Below are positions 62,150 to 64,000 of a stretch of 64,000 nt of DNA, one piece after another. Location: the NCBI GenBank assembly GCA_033557465.1, contig CM066035.1, forward strand, positions 910,191,309-910,255,308, written 5' to 3'. Below the pieces are notes generated by a model that did no database searches, had not been told where the DNA came from, and saw only the letters and a program-made list of their open reading frames with translations. The position numbers were made by a program, and so were the translations under genes. Each line of letters starts with the position of its first letter. Within the stretch, counting starts at the first letter, position 1. Origin of the DNA: Ichthyophis bannanicus. Its lineage: Eukaryota > Chordata > Amphibia > Gymnophiona > Ichthyophiidae.

Positions 62150-63635
62150 GGGTCCGGGAGGAACTCCGGCCGGTGGGGGGCCGGTTAAGACTTTTTCTTT
62201 CCACCTGGACCCGAGTCATATCCGATCAATGGGTCCTGGAGGTGATCCGAGAGGGCTATGCTCTCAAATTCGCGAAACAAGTGAAACCAGCCTTTGTCCA
62301 GTCCCCTTGTGGATCGCAAGCAAAAAAGCAGCGATAGAAGACACTCTTGCAAGGCTTTTAGCACTCGGGGCGGTGGTTCCTGTCCCCGAAAACCAATGTG
62401 GCTCGGGTCGATACTCCATTTACTTCATGGTGCCGAAGAAAGAAGGGTCTTTTTGACCAATTTTTGACCTGAAACACATCAATCGCAGCCTCAGAGTACC
62501 GCACTTCCGAATGGAAACCCTGAAGTCAGTGATTGTGGCTGTTCGGGGGGAATTTCTCACTTCCTTAGATATGACGGAGGTGTATTTGCATATTCCGATT
62601 TGGAAGGCTCATCAGCAATTTCTGAGGTTCGCGGTACCAAGAGGGCATTTTCAGTTCCAGGCACTGCCCTTCGGCTTAGCAACAGCTCCTCGTACGTTCA
62701 CCAAGGTAATGGTGGTGGTTGCGGCAGCTCTGAGAAAGGAAGGAATTCTGGTACATCCCTACCTGGACGACTGGCTGATTCGGGCCAAGACAGAAGCAGA
62801 AAGTTGAAAGTCGACAGCCATAGTAGTGGCAGTCCTCGAGGAGTTGGGGTGGGTTATCAATCGGTCAAAGAGCAGATTGATACCCTCACAGGAGATCGAG
62901 TACCTAGGGGCAAGATTCGACACCTGCAGGGGCAAGGTTTTTCTCCCCAAGCAGAGGTCGGACGCCCTCTTGTTGCGATTCGTCGCCAGACGAAACCCGT
63001 CGGCCTGGCATTACCTCCAAGTGCTGGGAGCCATGGCAGCAACATTGGAGCTGGTTCCTTGGGCCAGAGCGCATATGAGGCCTCTCCAGTGGGCATTGTT
63101 ACGACGCTGGTCCCATCAACATCACCCTTTGTCCAAGTGGCTTCCCTGTCCCCCCCCAGACCAGGAAGGCTCTTCAGTGGTGGTGCTGCCCGAAGAACCT
63201 AGATCACGGAATGCCCCTCGAGTCCCCTTGGTGGGTTCAGCTGACGATGGATGCAAGTCTAATTGGCTGGGGTGCGCATTGCGAGGGTCAATTCGCTCAG
63301 GGCAGCTGGTCTCCAAGGGAGTCACAGTGGCCCATCAACAGACTAGAGTTGCGGGCAGTAGGCTTGGCTCTCAGAGCTCTCGAGTCTTTGGTCCATCAGA
63401 GAGCGGTTCGGGTTCTCTCCGACAATGTTACGACAGTGGTCTACATAAACTGCCAAGGGGGGAACAAGCAGCCCGGCCTGGGAGGAAGAGGCAGACAGCC
63501 TGTTGCAATGGGCAGAGGTGCATTTGTCAGCGCTATCAGCACAACACGTGGCCGGAGTAGAAAACGTCACGGCCGATTACCTGAGCGGATACAAGATAGA
63601 CCACGGAGAGTGGGAACTGGCTCTTTCTTCCTCTC
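62150..63635 (+). pseudogene. Lineage-2 RT/RNase H of element K
   Basis: RYSIYFMVPKKEGSF, a stop at 62454, then LRVPHFRMETLKSVIVAV, FLTSLDMTEVYLHIPI, FQFQALPFGLATAPRTFTKV and the intact HPYLDDWLIRAK. The frame breaks at 62807. Sequence then continues with LGWVINRSKSRLIPSQEIEY, and after a further change LTMDASLIGWGAHCEGQFAQ (RNase H start), INRLELRAVGLALRALES and VRVLSDNVTTVVYINCQGG. It stops at 63635 where an L2-type LINE begins. Confidence 0.82.
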
Positions 63636-64000
63636 CCCCGACCCCCCTCCCATGTGGTGTCCCCCAAGGCTCAGTCCTTGCCCCTCTTCTATTTAATGTC
63701 TTCATGGTCCCCCCTTGCCCTTCTGGTCCAGCAGCACAGCATCACAGCCCATTACTATGCAGATGATGATATTATTCTTCACCACACAGACCCCTCTGCC
63801 CCAGATCTTACCACCCTCAATTCCTATTTAGCCTCGGTGGCCACCTGGTTTTCCTCTAACTTTCTGCATGTGAACCCCTCCAAAACCTTTGCTATCTGGT
63901 TCACTTTCGGTGCCCCAGCCCCCTCCATTGCTCCTCTTCTGTCCTCTTCCCCGCTGCCACTTGTTTCTTCCCTGCGCTACTTAGGGGTCATTCTAGATTC
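63636..64000 (+). mobile_element. L2-type LINE c, RT fragment running off the window
   Basis: [18 protein letters not shown], then in another frame HYYADDDIILHHTDPSAPDL, ATWFSSNFLHVNPSKTFAIW and SSLRYLGVILDS: the catalytic YADD and following region of an L2-clade RT. 5' truncated at its junction with element K; the 3' part is outside the window. Confidence 0.85.

Noticed and set aside
50770..64000. Final AP1S2 exon
   Set aside because: I looked for the expected short C-terminal coding end after LLQE with an acceptor site and did not find a convincing match in the window.

Overview
This window looks like a large, repeat-dense vertebrate genome, most plausibly an amphibian (a caecilian is my guess, by inference only). 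One host exon is recognisable: a coding exon of AP1S2, the sigma-1B subunit of the AP-1 clathrin adaptor, at 50632-50769 on the + strand. Almost everything else is transposable element. The main content is DIRS-type (tyrosine-recombinase) retrotransposons, followed by CR1, L2 and L1-like LINEs, an ORF1-only L1-like element, tRNA-derived SINEs, hAT-type DNA elements and foldback elements.

Two DIRS lineages are present. Lineage 1 has inverted terminal repeats (ITRs) carrying a CGTCGGTACCGACG palindrome or a close variant, and a gag starting with a C-x2-C...C-x2-C motif followed by GPD. Its copies are A (1-4835), B (7570-12763), C (38334-43230), D (53781-59892), F (scattered over 13970-44301) and J (60031-61376). 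Lineage 2 has different ends and a different gag N-terminus. Its copies are H (6340-7569 plus 12764-13969), E (~32620-38333), G (44302-49285) and K (61500-63635). B and D have ITRs, gag, reverse transcriptase and RNase H (most of the RNase H is deleted in B), a tyrosine recombinase and the internal complementary region (ICR). A and C keep gag, ICR and ITRs, but carry about 2.1-2.4 kb of shared sequence with no RT, RNase H or recombinase. They look like a gag-bearing, pol-less DIRS family that could be mobilised in trans, and this is the most interesting system in the window.

The layout is strongly nested. B sits cleanly inside the gag of H. F, a DIRS of ordinary size, is spread over about 30 kb because it was hit by a LINE/SINE tail, two CR1 elements, an L2 that itself contains a second L2, a hAT end, and the abutting pair E+C. 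The first CR1 is in turn interrupted by another CR1-type LINE (7-bp target duplication) and by the ORF1-only L1-like element (18-bp target duplication, three 127-bp promoter-like monomers). D sits inside an L1-like ORF2 on the minus strand and has itself received a 368-bp hAT-type element with an 8-bp target duplication.

The second CR1 (26008-30831) is close to full length. Its ORF2 is broken by a single in-frame stop, and its 5' UTR carries ~110-bp tandem repeats. No bacterial features, CRISPR arrays, rRNA or functional tRNA genes were seen. All element boundaries were read by eye and should be taken as good to a few bases where a target duplication or junction is cited, and to tens of bases otherwise.
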